Source: RGIG3102 sp964525015
Lineage (GTDB): Bacteria; Bacillota; Clostridia; Oscillospirales; Ruminococcaceae
Direction of reading: 5' to 3'
DNA length: 64,000 bases
NCBI GenBank assembly: GCA_964525015.1
Contig: CAZGFY010000006.1
Location: 1-64,000 of the forward strand
The notes beneath the pieces are model-generated. The model made no database searches. It was not told the DNA's origin and was given only the letters and a program-made list of their open reading frames with translations. How positions within the stretch are numbered: position 1 is the first letter of the stretch; each line of letters opens with the position of its first letter. This document shows, piece after piece, positions 1-8,406 of this stretch. Position numbers and translations under genes: made by a program.

Positions 1-240
1 TGCCTGCAAAGAGTATCGCAGGAAAATCGCTAAAGCGATTACATAAAACGTCGTTAATATGTTTATTATATAAATAACATACATTATTGTAGTTTTCAGT
101 GTTTGATTTATCAAACTGCGTGCAATCCATTATGCACGCAAGGAAAACTTCTATTTATATTATTTTTAGATAATATAAATAATGCAATTCGTCCCCGAAA
201 GTATGCAATTCGTCCCCGAAAATACACAAGGGGACATTTT
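1..240. mobile_element. Cluster of small hairpins, possible REP/RAYT-type element end
   Basis: No gene is visible. Short perfect hairpins follow one another: CCTGC/GCAGG (3-7/18-22), AATCGC/GCGATT (25-30/35-40), GTTTGA/TCAAAC (101-106/111-116), TGCGTGCA/TGCACGCA (117-124/133-140) and GTCCCC/GGGGAC (212-217/230-235). The last ends at the start of the ABC operon promoter region. Dense hairpins and the motif GGGGACGAATTGCAT recall the borders of REP-associated Y1 transposase elements in Clostridia; that link is inference because no transposase lies inside the window. Confidence 0.35.
182..221. repeat. 19-bp direct repeat, two copies
   Basis: ATGCAATTCGTCCCCGAAA occurs at 182-200 and again at 203-221, a 21-bp period. 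The GTCCCC of the second copy can pair with GGGGAC at 230-235. It lies just upstream of the ABC exporter operon and is probably part of the left-edge element. Confidence 0.8.
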
Positions 241-285
241 TTATATATACTATAATCACAATAGTATAAAAGGAGTGAATAAAAA

Positions 286-2100
286 ATGAATAAAAAGGAA
301 AATGAAAGAGTTAATATTTTAAAGCCGTTAGCATTTATATTTAAATTAGCTGTTAAAAATAAAAATGATATTATATTAATAGTGTTTTTTAATGTGATTG
401 TTAATTTTGTATTAAATCTATCAGAGTTATTTATTGCGCCAATGATATTGCAAAATCTTGAAATGGGGGCGAGTTTTTCTTTAGTTATGCAAACAATTAT
501 TGTTTTCACATTGGTAATAATGCTTTGCTACGGACTTAAAGTTTATCTCATAGAATTTAGTTTAATAAGTAAAATTATGCTAAGAATGAATATGATACGC
601 CTATTAAACACAAAGGTTTCGGTTTGTTCTTATCCATTAACAGAAGATGAGAAAGCAATCGCAAAAGGGGAAAGGGCAGCGCAAGCGCTAATGTCAAATC
701 AGGGGCCGGGTGAATGGATATGGGAAGTTTTAATCGACCTTTTAACGTCGGTTTGCGTTTTAATAGTTTATGTTTTTATGCTTAAAGATATAAATGTATT
801 GATTATTTTATCTATCGCTATAACCTGTTTACTTAGCTTTTTTATTGGAAAAAGAATAAATGAATGGGGATATAGAAATAGAAGAGAGAAAGAACAATAT
901 GTAAATAAATTCTCATATGCACTCAAAATAAGCGAAGATGAAAGCATTGCAAAAGATATGAGAATTTTCGGAATGAAAAACTGGATAAACGATATGTATT
1001 ATTCAGCTGTTAATGCAATAATAAGCTTTTCGGCAAAAGAAGAAAGAAAGTATTTAATTTCGGATATAATTGATTTAATTTTTGCTTTTTCAAGAAATGG
1101 TATTGCATATTTTTATCTTATTTCTTTAGTTATAAATGGGGAATTAATTGCGTCCGAGTTTTTACTATATTTTTCAATGACTGGGGCACTTAGCACTGCT
1201 TTAAATATAGTTTTTGTAAAGCTATCTGATTTGCATAAGGTGTGTGCAGAGTTATCAGTTATTTTAGAATACTTAAATATTAAAGAACTTTTTAAATTTG
1301 AAGAAGGAAAAAGCGTTCAACCAAAAGAAAATGAAAGCTACACAATCAAATTAGATAATGTTAGCTTTAAATATCCAAATAGTGATAAATATATAATCAA
1401 AAATTTAAATTTAGAATTAAATCCTTATGAAAAGCTTGCAGTTGTAGGGCTTAATGGCGCTGGAAAAACAACCTTGGTTAAATTAATTTGTGGTTTTTAC
1501 GACCCAACTGAAGGGCAAGTTTTATTAAATGGAGAAGATATAAGAGAATTTAATAGAAGTGATTATTATAAATTTTTCTCAGCTGTTTTTCAAGAATTTT
1601 CAGTGCTCGATGTAACGGTGGGCGAAAATGTTTCACAAACAGAAAATGATATTGATTTTGAGAAAATTAAGGATTGCATTGAAAAAGCAGGGCTCACTAA
1701 TAAGATTAATTCGTTAGAAAAAGGCTATGATACAATAATAGGGAGAAATGTTTTTGAAGATGGGATAGAGCTTTCAGGCGGAGAAACCCAAAGATTAATG
1801 CTTGCAAGAGCCTTATATAAAAATGCTCCAATACTTATATTAGATGAGCCAACAGCAGCGCTAGACCCTATTGCAGAAAGCGATATTTATAATAAATACA
1901 ACGATATTTCAAAAAATAAATTATCAGTGTTTATATCGCATAGATTAGCTTCAACAAGGTTTTGCGATAGGATAATATTTTTAGAATCTGGAAGTATATT
2001 AGAAGAAGGCACTCATAACCAGTTAATTAATTTAAACGGAAAATATGCCCAGTTATATGATGTGCAAAGCAGATATTATAAGGAAGGGGTTGAATTTTAA
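286..2100 (+). CDS. ABC exporter half-transporter (permease-ATPase fusion)
   Basis: A 604-residue half-transporter with an N-terminal membrane domain (several hydrophobic segments between about 25 and 310) and a C-terminal ATPase domain. Visible motifs are Walker A GLNGAGKTT near residue 388, the signature LSGGE near 496, Walker B ILILDEP near 516 and the H-loop SHR near 550. The start has AGGAG 10 bases upstream, and a TATAAT -10 box lies at 251-256. The stop overlaps the next gene by one base, so the two products probably form a heterodimeric exporter. The substrate (peptide, lipid or drug) cannot be told from sequence. Confidence 0.93.
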   Translation: MNKKENERVNILKPLAFIFKLAVKNKNDIILIVFFNVIVNFVLNLSELFIAPMILQNLEMGASFSLVMQTIIVFTLVIMLCYGLKVYLIEFSLISKIMLRMNMIRLLNTKVSVCSYPLTEDEKAIAKGERAAQALMSNQGPGEWIWEVLIDLLTSVCVLIVYVFMLKDINVLIILSIAITCLLSFFIGKRINEWGYRNRREKEQYVNKFSYALKISEDESIAKDMRIFGMKNWINDMYYSAVNAIISFSAKEERKYLISDIIDLIFAFSRNGIAYFYLISLVINGELIASEFLLYFSMTGALSTALNIVFVKLSDLHKVCAELSVILEYLNIKELFKFEEGKSVQPKENESYTIKLDNVSFKYPNSDKYIIKNLNLELNPYEKLAVVGLNGAGKTTLVKLICGFYDPTEGQVLLNGEDIREFNRSDYYKFFSAVFQEFSVLDVTVGENVSQTENDIDFEKIKDCIEKAGLTNKINSLEKGYDTIIGRNVFEDGIELSGGETQRLMLARALYKNAPILILDEPTAALDPIAESDIYNKYNDISKNKLSVFISHRLASTRFCDRIIFLESGSILEEGTHNQLINLNGKYAQLYDVQSRYYKEGVEF

Positions 2101-3959
2101 TGGAAAATAAAAGTATAAGTTTAAAAGAAGGAATAGCAATTAATCTAAAAGCATTTAAAATCTATTATAAAAAATTCCCAAAGGTTTTTATATCGCAGGG
2201 CGCTTATAATATTATTTCAGGGATAACTCCGTATGTTGCAATATATATTTCTGCTCAAATGCTTAATGCAATTGTTAATAAAGAAAGCAGTGATATTATA
2301 TGGGGCTGGGTTTATATATCTTTAATTAGCACAGCTATTATATCTTTTTTAAGAGCTATTTTTCTAAGATGGAAAAACACATATAATAAAGATATTCACT
2401 ATCTCACTCAGGATATTTATCGAGAAAAAAGAATGGATATGGATTTTGCCATAACCGACTCGCAAAAGATAAGAGATTTGCGCTCACAAATTAATCAAAC
2501 AGATAACTATGCAGGCTGGGGATTTTCGATGATTAGATTTAGCTTTTTTGAAAGGATTATAACATCGATAGTTAATATTATCTGCTCAGTTGCACTAACT
2601 TACTCATTATTTACTTCAAAAGTTACGGATATGACGTATAGCTTTTTAAATAGTCCGATTTCAGTGTTAATTGTTATAGCGTGCGTAGTTTTAATAACAG
2701 CTATCTCTGCAATGTGTATAGTTTACGCTCAAAAAGGATTGATTGGCCTAGATGAAGACATTAAATTTGCAAATAGACTATCACTTCATTTTGGCCGTAA
2801 CATACTAACAGAAAAATATGCAAAAGATATTAGAATATATAATCAAAAAGATATTTGTTTTCACTATTTAAATAAAGATACACTATTTACAAAAACAGGT
2901 ACAATACACAAGGAGATGAAAGGCAGAAGGGGGATATTTCTAGGCATAGGAAATGGAGTATCCAATCTTTTAACTGGGGCTGTGTATGTCTATGTTGTAT
3001 TAAAGGCTTTAGCTGGTGCCTTTGGGATAGGGCTAGTTGTTCAGTATGTAGCGGCGACAGTTAAATTTTCTAGTGCGTTTTCTGATATATACAAAACATT
3101 GTTATACACAAAAGAAAATGCTCAATTTTTAAAGAACACATTTGAATTTTTAGAAGCTGAAAACACTATGTATCGTGGCTCACTTACTACCGAAAAAAGA
3201 AGCGATAAAAAATACGATGTTGAATTTAAAAATGTTAGCTTTAAATACCCAAACAGCGACATTTTTGCTTTAAAAGATGTATCAGTGAAATTTCAAATAG
3301 GAAAAAAACTTGCAATCGTAGGCGAAAATGGCTCAGGAAAAACAACCTTTATTAAACTTTTATGTAGATTATATGAGCCGACTGGGGGAGAAATACTATT
3401 AAATGGTATAGATATTAAAAAGTATAACTATGATGACTATATAGATATTTTCGCTGTTGTTTTTCAGGATTTTAAGCTTTTATCATATTCACTGGCACAA
3501 AACGTTGCAACTAGTACAAAATATGATAAAGAAAAGGTATTAGATAGCCTTGAAAAAGCAGGATTTTTAGAAAAGCTTAATAGTATGCCAAATGGAATAG
3601 AAACAATGCTTTATAAAGATATCGATAAAGAAGGGATTATAGTATCTGGTGGTGAAGCACAAAAGATAGCCATTGCAAGAGCGATATACAAAGATGCTCC
3701 ATTTATAATACTCGACGAGCCAACAGCAGCACTAGACCCAGTGGCAGAAGCTGAAATTTATTCTAAATTTAGTGAGATAATAGAAGATAAAACGGCTGTT
3801 TACATATCTCACAGATTATCAAGCTGTAAATTCTGCGATGATATTTTAGTTTTTGATAAGGGCAGTATTATCCAAACGGGAAATCATAATAGCCTAGTTT
3901 TAGAAAATGGGAAATATAAAGAATTATGGTATGCACAGGCTCAATATTATAATGATTAA
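2100..3959 (+). CDS. ABC exporter half-transporter, second subunit
   Basis: A 619-residue permease-ATPase fusion paralogous to the preceding gene and translationally coupled to it (TAATG overlap). The membrane domain fills about the first 340 residues. The ATPase domain shows Walker A GENGSGKTT near 408, a signature with V in the first position (VSGGE, near 515), Walker B FIILDEP near 535 and SHR. Both subunits have full motif sets, so neither nucleotide site is obviously degenerate. The partner arrangement is typical of heterodimeric type IV exporters. No peptide precursor or immunity gene lies nearby to suggest a substrate. Confidence 0.93.
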   Translation: MENKSISLKEGIAINLKAFKIYYKKFPKVFISQGAYNIISGITPYVAIYISAQMLNAIVNKESSDIIWGWVYISLISTAIISFLRAIFLRWKNTYNKDIHYLTQDIYREKRMDMDFAITDSQKIRDLRSQINQTDNYAGWGFSMIRFSFFERIITSIVNIICSVALTYSLFTSKVTDMTYSFLNSPISVLIVIACVVLITAISAMCIVYAQKGLIGLDEDIKFANRLSLHFGRNILTEKYAKDIRIYNQKDICFHYLNKDTLFTKTGTIHKEMKGRRGIFLGIGNGVSNLLTGAVYVYVVLKALAGAFGIGLVVQYVAATVKFSSAFSDIYKTLLYTKENAQFLKNTFEFLEAENTMYRGSLTTEKRSDKKYDVEFKNVSFKYPNSDIFALKDVSVKFQIGKKLAIVGENGSGKTTFIKLLCRLYEPTGGEILLNGIDIKKYNYDDYIDIFAVVFQDFKLLSYSLAQNVATSTKYDKEKVLDSLEKAGFLEKLNSMPNGIETMLYKDIDKEGIIVSGGEAQKIAIARAIYKDAPFIILDEPTAALDPVAEAEIYSKFSEIIEDKTAVYISHRLSSCKFCDDILVFDKGSIIQTGNHNSLVLENGKYKELWYAQAQYYND

Positions 3960-4046
3960 AATTATAAATTAATATATTTTTTAAGTTTGGTTTAAGGTTT
4001 GCAGGGTATAATAATATTAAGAAAAAGTATTAAGGAGAATTTTATT

Positions 4047-4154
4047 ATGTATATAAGAATATTATTAATCGCTGCAATCTGGGTTTTATCAATTTCATCA
4101 CTCACAAAATCAACAGCAAAGGTTGAACTAGAAGTTTATAATAATTATAAATAA
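4047..4154 (+). CDS. 35-residue putative membrane peptide
   Basis: A short reading frame beginning MYIRILLIAAIWVL, with one hydrophobic segment (about residues 4-18) and a polar, charged tail. AAGGAGAA sits 7 bases before the ATG, a TATAAT -10 box lies at 4007-4012 (the -35 is poor), and a strong hairpin terminator follows 7 bases after the stop. Promoter, ribosome binding site, frame and terminator make a complete small gene. I recognise no family. It could be a small membrane regulator, a toxin-like peptide or a chance frame. Confidence 0.5.
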   Translation: MYIRILLIAAIWVLSISSLTKSTAKVELEVYNNYK

Positions 4155-4160
4155 AAAAAT

Positions 4161-4190
4161 AAAGGAATATCTCTTTTGAGATATTCCTTT
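4161..4190. terminator. Bidirectional intrinsic terminator
   Basis: A perfect 13-bp stem (4161-4173 with 4178-4190) with a TTTT loop. It lies between the small plus-strand frame and the convergent nitroreductase, with T-rich or A-rich flanks on both sides. Confidence 0.85.
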
Positions 4191-4194
4191 TAAA

Positions 4195-4695
4195 TTAATA
4201 AGCGTTATAATGAACTCTAGTTTCATCATATCTATCAACAAAATTATTCGCTTCTTCGTCCACTGGGTAGCCAATAGTTAAAATAGCAAAAGGCGTTATT
4301 TCTTCGGGGATATTAAATGATTTTCTTAAAAAATCAGTTCTTTCTCCCTTTTGAACTCCAATCCAGCACCCACCAAGCCCTAAATCTGCCGTTTGAAGTA
4401 GGATATTTTGAGTGCAAGCGCCCAAATCTTGGTGTGTAAAGTATGGCACCTTTATATCTGATTTTTCTAAAACAACAATAATAGCCTGACATTCTTGAAC
4501 CATTTTAGCATTTGGGAAATGGTCTTTGAGAATTTTTAAAGAGCTTTCACTTTCTAAAACTAAAAATTCCCAAGGTTGCTGATTAGCACCACTTGGAGCC
4601 TGCATACCTGCTCTTAAAATTTTATCAATTTTTTCAGCCTCGATTTTTTTGCTCGTATAAGTACGAACACTTCTTCTTGTAAATATTGTATTCAT
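4195..4695 (-). CDS. Nitroreductase family FMN-dependent oxidoreductase
   Basis: A 166-residue member of the nitroreductase family, which uses FMN and NAD(P)H to reduce nitro, quinone or flavin substrates in the cytoplasm. The N-terminal RRSVRTY, the PSGANQQPWEF segment near residues 34-44 and GLGGCWIG near 106 are family landmarks. It is shorter than the classical 200-220-residue enzymes and resembles the compact clostridial type. A GAAAGGAT ribosome binding site precedes the start. A perfect 11-6-11 inverted repeat lies directly upstream of it, suggesting repressor control as seen for redox-stress nitroreductases. Confidence 0.9.
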   Translation of the reverse strand: MNTIFTRRSVRTYTSKKIEAEKIDKILRAGMQAPSGANQQPWEFLVLESESSLKILKDHFPNAKMVQECQAIIVVLEKSDIKVPYFTHQDLGACTQNILLQTADLGLGGCWIGVQKGERTDFLRKSFNIPEEITPFAILTIGYPVDEEANNFVDRYDETRVHYNAY

Positions 4696-4713
4696 AATTT
4701 AAATATCCTTTCA

Positions 4714-4741
4714 ATAGTAAATATCATAATATATTTACTAT
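4714..4741. promoter_or_regulatory. Perfect inverted repeat, probable operator
   Basis: ATAGTAAATAT and ATATTTACTAT flank a 6-base spacer, giving a perfect 11-bp inverted repeat immediately upstream of the nitroreductase ribosome binding site. It has no U-run and is not placed as a terminator. A MarR- or HxlR-type repressor is a reasonable guess; none is encoded next to it. Confidence 0.6.
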
Positions 4742-5052
4742 AAAATATAGATGTGTTGAAATGTTGATATTGATTATAAGTGAAAAAAATTAATGAAATT
4801 TTAAATAAATGTATAACTAATTAATTTTATAATTCATATAGAATTGATATCAAGTACCGAGAAAACATATGATTTAAGTATGAATTGGGTTGTAAAATAA
4901 AATCATTATTATATCATTCTTAACAATTATTAAAATGCAATTATGTATAAAACATACAAAAAAAAGACGATTTCAAATTGGATATAACAATTTTCACATT
5001 AATTTCACTAATAAATACATTTTGCGTATAGGGGGCAATGTGGTTTATGAAT
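4742..5052. other. Gene-free AT-rich stretch
   Basis: This part of the spacer between the nitroreductase and tctC shows no reading frame with a ribosome binding site, no strong hairpin and no recognisable RNA. It presumably holds only upstream regulatory DNA. Confidence 0.5.
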
Positions 5053-5080
5053 TTGAAAAAAAATATAAAAAGGCTATAAT
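5053..5080 (+). promoter_or_regulatory. Putative promoter upstream of tctC
   Basis: TTGAAA (5053-5058), a 16-bp spacer and TATAAT (5075-5080). A second TATAAT at 5189-5194 has no good -35 and could be an activator-dependent promoter closer to the gene. Confidence 0.5.
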
Positions 5081-5098
5081 TAGTTATGTAAGATATCC

Positions 5099-5135
5099 AT
5101 AACAAATAGTTATTGCATTTATAAGAAAAAGTTAT
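5099..5135. promoter_or_regulatory. Two dyads spaced 22 bp, possible LysR sites
   Basis: ATAAC-N5-GTTAT at 5099-5113 and the near copy ATAAG-N5-GTTAT at 5121-5135 have centres 22 bp apart, two helical turns. Short dyads in this phase upstream of a weak -35 fit LysR-type recognition and activation sites. The two LysR proteins encoded at 8407 and 16346 are the obvious candidates. The assignment is inference. Confidence 0.4.
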
Positions 5136-5259
5136 TTTAGTATTTTAATTAATATGTTATAAATGTAAATTGTTTGTAAATTTATTCTTATAATAAACTA
5201 TTTGTTTTTACGGAGTTCCGAAAAAATAAAAAACAAAAAACTTTAAGGAGAAACTAATT

Positions 5260-6240
5260 ATGAAAACAGGCTTAAAAAAATTCTTAGCTCTTTCATTAGC
5301 AGCTGTGTGCACTTTTGCTTTAACGGCTTGTAGCAGCACAACAGAAGAGGTTGCAGAAGGTGAATGGGTGTTTGAAAACAACATTGAAATTATCTGTCCA
5401 TGGGGAACAGGTGGCGGTGCAGATACAACTGTTAGAACTTTTGCAACAGCTCTTGAAGAAGAACTAGGTGTTAAAGTTGTTGTTAACAACAAATCAGGTG
5501 CAGGCGGCGTTACAGGTACTCAATTCTTTACACAACAACCAGCTGATGGATATACATTCTTAATGCTTACACCATCTCCAGTATTAGCACAAATTTCTGG
5601 CGCAACAGATTTTGATGTTTATGGTTCGGTTAAACCACTTGTTCAAATGGTACACGATGTAAATATTTTAATCACTGGTAAAGATGCTCCATACAATAAC
5701 TATGAAGAATTAATGGAATATGTTGATTCTAATCCAGGTAGTGTTAAAGCTGGCGTTATGACTGTTACAGGTCTTGATGGTGCTTGTGTTCAAGCGGCTT
5801 TTGGTGATAAAATTGAAGCTGTTGGTTACACAGAAGGTTCACAATTAAACGCTGATGTTATGGGTGGACACGTAGGCCTTGCAGTTGTAGGTCCTGCTGA
5901 AGTTTCAGCTCTAGTTGAATCAGGCGATGTTAAAGTTATAATGTCATTTACAGAAGAATCTCTAACTCTTCCAGGATACGAAGGCGTTCAATCAGCTGCA
6001 GAAGCTGGCGTTGAAGCTTACTTTGGTCCAGCTCGTGGAATCTTCTACGCAGAAGGAACTCCTGAAGCTGCTGTGTTAGCATTTGAAGCGGCTGCTGAAA
6101 AAGCTATTGCTAGTGCAACATTCCAAGATTGGGCTACTTCACAAGGTCTAGATCAACGTCAAGGTTTCCTAAACACAGCTGATTACACAGCTTCATGGGA
6201 TGCTGACTACGCTAGTTTAACAGAACTATTTGGCCAATAA
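5260..6240 (+). CDS. tctC: Tripartite tricarboxylate transporter substrate-binding lipoprotein
   Basis: A 326-residue extracytoplasmic binding protein of the Bug/TctC family. The signal peptide ends in the lipobox LTAC with the lipidated cysteine at residue 24, so it is anchored to the outer face of the membrane. The mature part opens with the family's glycine-rich ligand loop (PWGTGGGADTT near 47-57). AAGGAG precedes the ATG. It is the first gene of tctCBA; a hairpin after it probably lowers downstream expression. The citrate lyase genes nearby suggest citrate or a related tricarboxylate as ligand, but Bug proteins bind many carboxylates. Confidence 0.93.
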   Translation: MKTGLKKFLALSLAAVCTFALTACSSTTEEVAEGEWVFENNIEIICPWGTGGGADTTVRTFATALEEELGVKVVVNNKSGAGGVTGTQFFTQQPADGYTFLMLTPSPVLAQISGATDFDVYGSVKPLVQMVHDVNILITGKDAPYNNYEELMEYVDSNPGSVKAGVMTVTGLDGACVQAAFGDKIEAVGYTEGSQLNADVMGGHVGLAVVGPAEVSALVESGDVKVIMSFTEESLTLPGYEGVQSAAEAGVEAYFGPARGIFYAEGTPEAAVLAFEAAAEKAIASATFQDWATSQGLDQRQGFLNTADYTASWDADYASLTELFGQ

Positions 6241-6266
6241 TCAAAACTAATAATTAAAAAAGATTT

Positions 6267-6292
6267 AAATAGGGAGAGAAATCTCCCTATTT
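6267..6292 (+). terminator. Intercistronic attenuator hairpin between tctC and tctB
   Basis: A perfect 11-bp stem (6267-6277/6282-6292) closed by a GAAA loop, followed by only a short T-run. It probably stabilises the tctC message and partly terminates, giving more binding protein than membrane subunits. Confidence 0.55.
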
Positions 6293-6316
6293 TAGAAAAA
6301 AGGAAGGGAAATTATA

Positions 6317-6820
6317 ATGCTTGATATTATTTTTTCAGTTGCACTATTTGTTTTTGGTGTTTATTGCTATTTTTATGTTGGCTCAACATCACCAGATCCT
6401 ACGGCAACAGAATTGGGTGCAGCTTTTTGGCCACAAATTATTTTAGTGGCACTATGTGCATTACTTGCTGTAAATATTTTTAAATCAATTAAAGGGTTTA
6501 AAGATTTAGATGAATCAAAAAAGAAACTTGATATTGGAGCTTTTTTAAAAAGTAAACTATTTCTAGGTATGGTTTTAGTAGCTATTATGGCTATTATTTT
6601 CCCTATAATCGGATTTATGCCAACTTGTTTATTATTCTTAATTGCTTATGGCTACTTATTAGGTGAAAAAAATATTGGAAAACTTACAATTATTAGCTTA
6701 ATTATAACTATTATTTTATATATAGTATTCCAAGGAGTTCTAGATATAATGCTTGCAAGAGGAACAATCGGAATTTTCCGTGAATTTGCTCGTACTTGTG
6801 AGAGAATTTTACCATTTTAA
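6317..6820 (+). CDS. tctB: Tripartite tricarboxylate transporter small membrane subunit
   Basis: A 167-residue protein with about four hydrophobic segments (near 3-20, 35-55, 85-105 and 115-150), the usual TctB size and topology. It pairs with TctA in the membrane and is poorly conserved in sequence, so position between tctC and tctA is part of the identification. The ATG follows AAGGAAGGG. The gap to tctA is only 18 bases, and a GAAAGGAAG ribosome binding site lies in it. Confidence 0.88.
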   Translation: MLDIIFSVALFVFGVYCYFYVGSTSPDPTATELGAAFWPQIILVALCALLAVNIFKSIKGFKDLDESKKKLDIGAFLKSKLFLGMVLVAIMAIIFPIIGFMPTCLLFLIAYGYLLGEKNIGKLTIISLIITIILYIVFQGVLDIMLARGTIGIFREFARTCERILPF

Positions 6821-6838
6821 TGAAAGGAAGTTTATATA

Positions 6839-8341
6839 ATGTTTGATTTATTATTTACTGGTCTTGGAATAGTTTTCCAGCCATCTACCTTCCTCTTGTT
6901 AGTGGCAGGTACAATCTTAGGGGTTATTTTTGGAGCTATGCCTGGTGTTAGTGCTTCTATGGCTGTTGCATTAGCTCTACCATTCGCTTATTCAATGAAC
7001 CCTGTTATCTCTATTGCTTTCCTAGTTTCTGTATATTGTGCATCTATCACAGGTGGTGGTATTACAGCTATCCTATTTAGAATCCCAGGAACACCATCTT
7101 CAGCGCCAACAACTTTTGATGGATATCCAATGGCTCAAAGAGGTGAAGCTGGTAAAGCTCTTGGATACTCTTTAGTAGCTTCAGCTATTGGTGGACTTGT
7201 GGCTGCTATTGCTATGGCATTAATTTCACCACAACTAGCTGCTGTGGCTCTTGAATTTGGTCCAAGTGAATTATTTGCAGTTTCATTTCTAGGTTTATCA
7301 GTTTTATCTTGTCTTGATAGTGATAATCTATTAAAAACACTTATCTCAGGCCTTTTAGGGCTTTTATTAGCTACAATTGGTATGGATCCAATGCTTGGTG
7401 TTGCACGTTTAAACTGGGGAAGCTCCACACTTCTTGGCGGTATTGAAATGATTCCAGTTATGATTGGTTTGTTTGCTGTAACTGAAGTTTTAAAACAAAC
7501 TCAAAAGCCAAGAAAAATTGAAGTTGAAGAAGATTCATCAGCTAAATCAAAAACAGTTTTACCTAGCGTAAAAGAAGTTTGGAAAACAAAAGGCACAATG
7601 CTTAGATCATCTGTTTTAGGTACTATTGTTGGTATCCTACCGGGTGCAGGTGCTACAATTGCTTCTTTCTTATCATATGCAATTGAAAAGAAAGTTTCAA
7701 AAAATCCAGAAAAACTAGGTACAGGTGAACCTGCTGGTATTGTTGCTTCAGAAGCTGCAAACAATGCTGCTACTGGTGGTTCAATGGTTCCGTTACTTTC
7801 ACTAGGTATCCCAGGTGGTAATGCTGCTGCTATCATGATGACTGCTCTTGTAATGCAAGGTGTACAAATAGGCCCACTTCTTGTTAGAAGTCAGCCAGAA
7901 TATGTTGCTTCAGTTTTTGGTTCAATGCTTGTTACAAATATTGTAATGGTTATCGTTGCTATGTTTGTTGCTAAAATATTTGCTAAAATACTTTCAATTC
8001 CATACAGTGTTTTAGGTCCTACAATCGTTATGTTAGCTGCAATTGGTGCATACGCACTAAACAACAACACAGGCGATGTTATGCTAATGGCTGGTGCTGG
8101 TATTGTTGGGTTCCTATTTGTGAAATTAGGATACAACTCAGCTGCTCTAGTTCTAGGCTTAGTTCTAGGAATTATGTGCGAAAGTAACTTTAGAAGAGCA
8201 TACACACTAACTGATGGTAATATGATTGAAATTTTTACAAAACCAATCACAGCTGTAATTATGATTGCTTGCGTAATAATGATTTTAGGCCCAGCTTTAA
8301 AACCATTATTTGTTAAAATGAAAAATAAAAAAGCTTCTTAA
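6839..8341 (+). CDS. tctA: Tripartite tricarboxylate transporter large membrane subunit
   Basis: A 500-residue polytopic protein of the TctA family, full length, that forms the transport channel with TctB and takes substrate from TctC. The N-terminal region has the conserved GAMPGVSASMAVALALPF stretch (about 32-49) and ITGGGITAILFRIPGTP (about 73-89). A second, inverted-repeat-like half carries GILPGAGATIASFLSYAIEK near 266. Transport is usually driven by an ion gradient. A clear terminator follows, and a convergent LysR gene lies beyond it. Confidence 0.95.
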   Translation: MFDLLFTGLGIVFQPSTFLLLVAGTILGVIFGAMPGVSASMAVALALPFAYSMNPVISIAFLVSVYCASITGGGITAILFRIPGTPSSAPTTFDGYPMAQRGEAGKALGYSLVASAIGGLVAAIAMALISPQLAAVALEFGPSELFAVSFLGLSVLSCLDSDNLLKTLISGLLGLLLATIGMDPMLGVARLNWGSSTLLGGIEMIPVMIGLFAVTEVLKQTQKPRKIEVEEDSSAKSKTVLPSVKEVWKTKGTMLRSSVLGTIVGILPGAGATIASFLSYAIEKKVSKNPEKLGTGEPAGIVASEAANNAATGGSMVPLLSLGIPGGNAAAIMMTALVMQGVQIGPLLVRSQPEYVASVFGSMLVTNIVMVIVAMFVAKIFAKILSIPYSVLGPTIVMLAAIGAYALNNNTGDVMLMAGAGIVGFLFVKLGYNSAALVLGLVLGIMCESNFRRAYTLTDGNMIEIFTKPITAVIMIACVIMILGPALKPLFVKMKNKKAS

Positions 8342-8365
8342 TTGTTAAGCAGTTTTTACATAATT

Positions 8366-8395
8366 AAAAACCTCCTTGCAAAATAGGAGGTTTTT
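8366..8395. terminator. Bidirectional intrinsic terminator after tctA
   Basis: A 10-bp stem, AAAAACCTCC with GGAGGTTTTT, around a 10-base loop, followed by a run of T. It sits between tctA and the convergent LysR gene and can serve both. Confidence 0.9.
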
Positions 8396-8406
8396 TTTAT
8401 TGCTAT

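Noticed and set aside
111..509. Minus-strand reading frame of 132 codons at the left edge
   Set aside because: It lies over the hairpin cluster and the start of the ABC gene, has no ribosome site and translates to a low-complexity, Ile/Leu/Asn-rich product typical of an AT-rich antisense frame.
7135..8250. Three long minus-strand frames inside tctA
   Set aside because: They are antisense shadows of a strongly conserved gene, with no ribosome sites and Ser/Pro/Ala-rich products expected from reverse translation.
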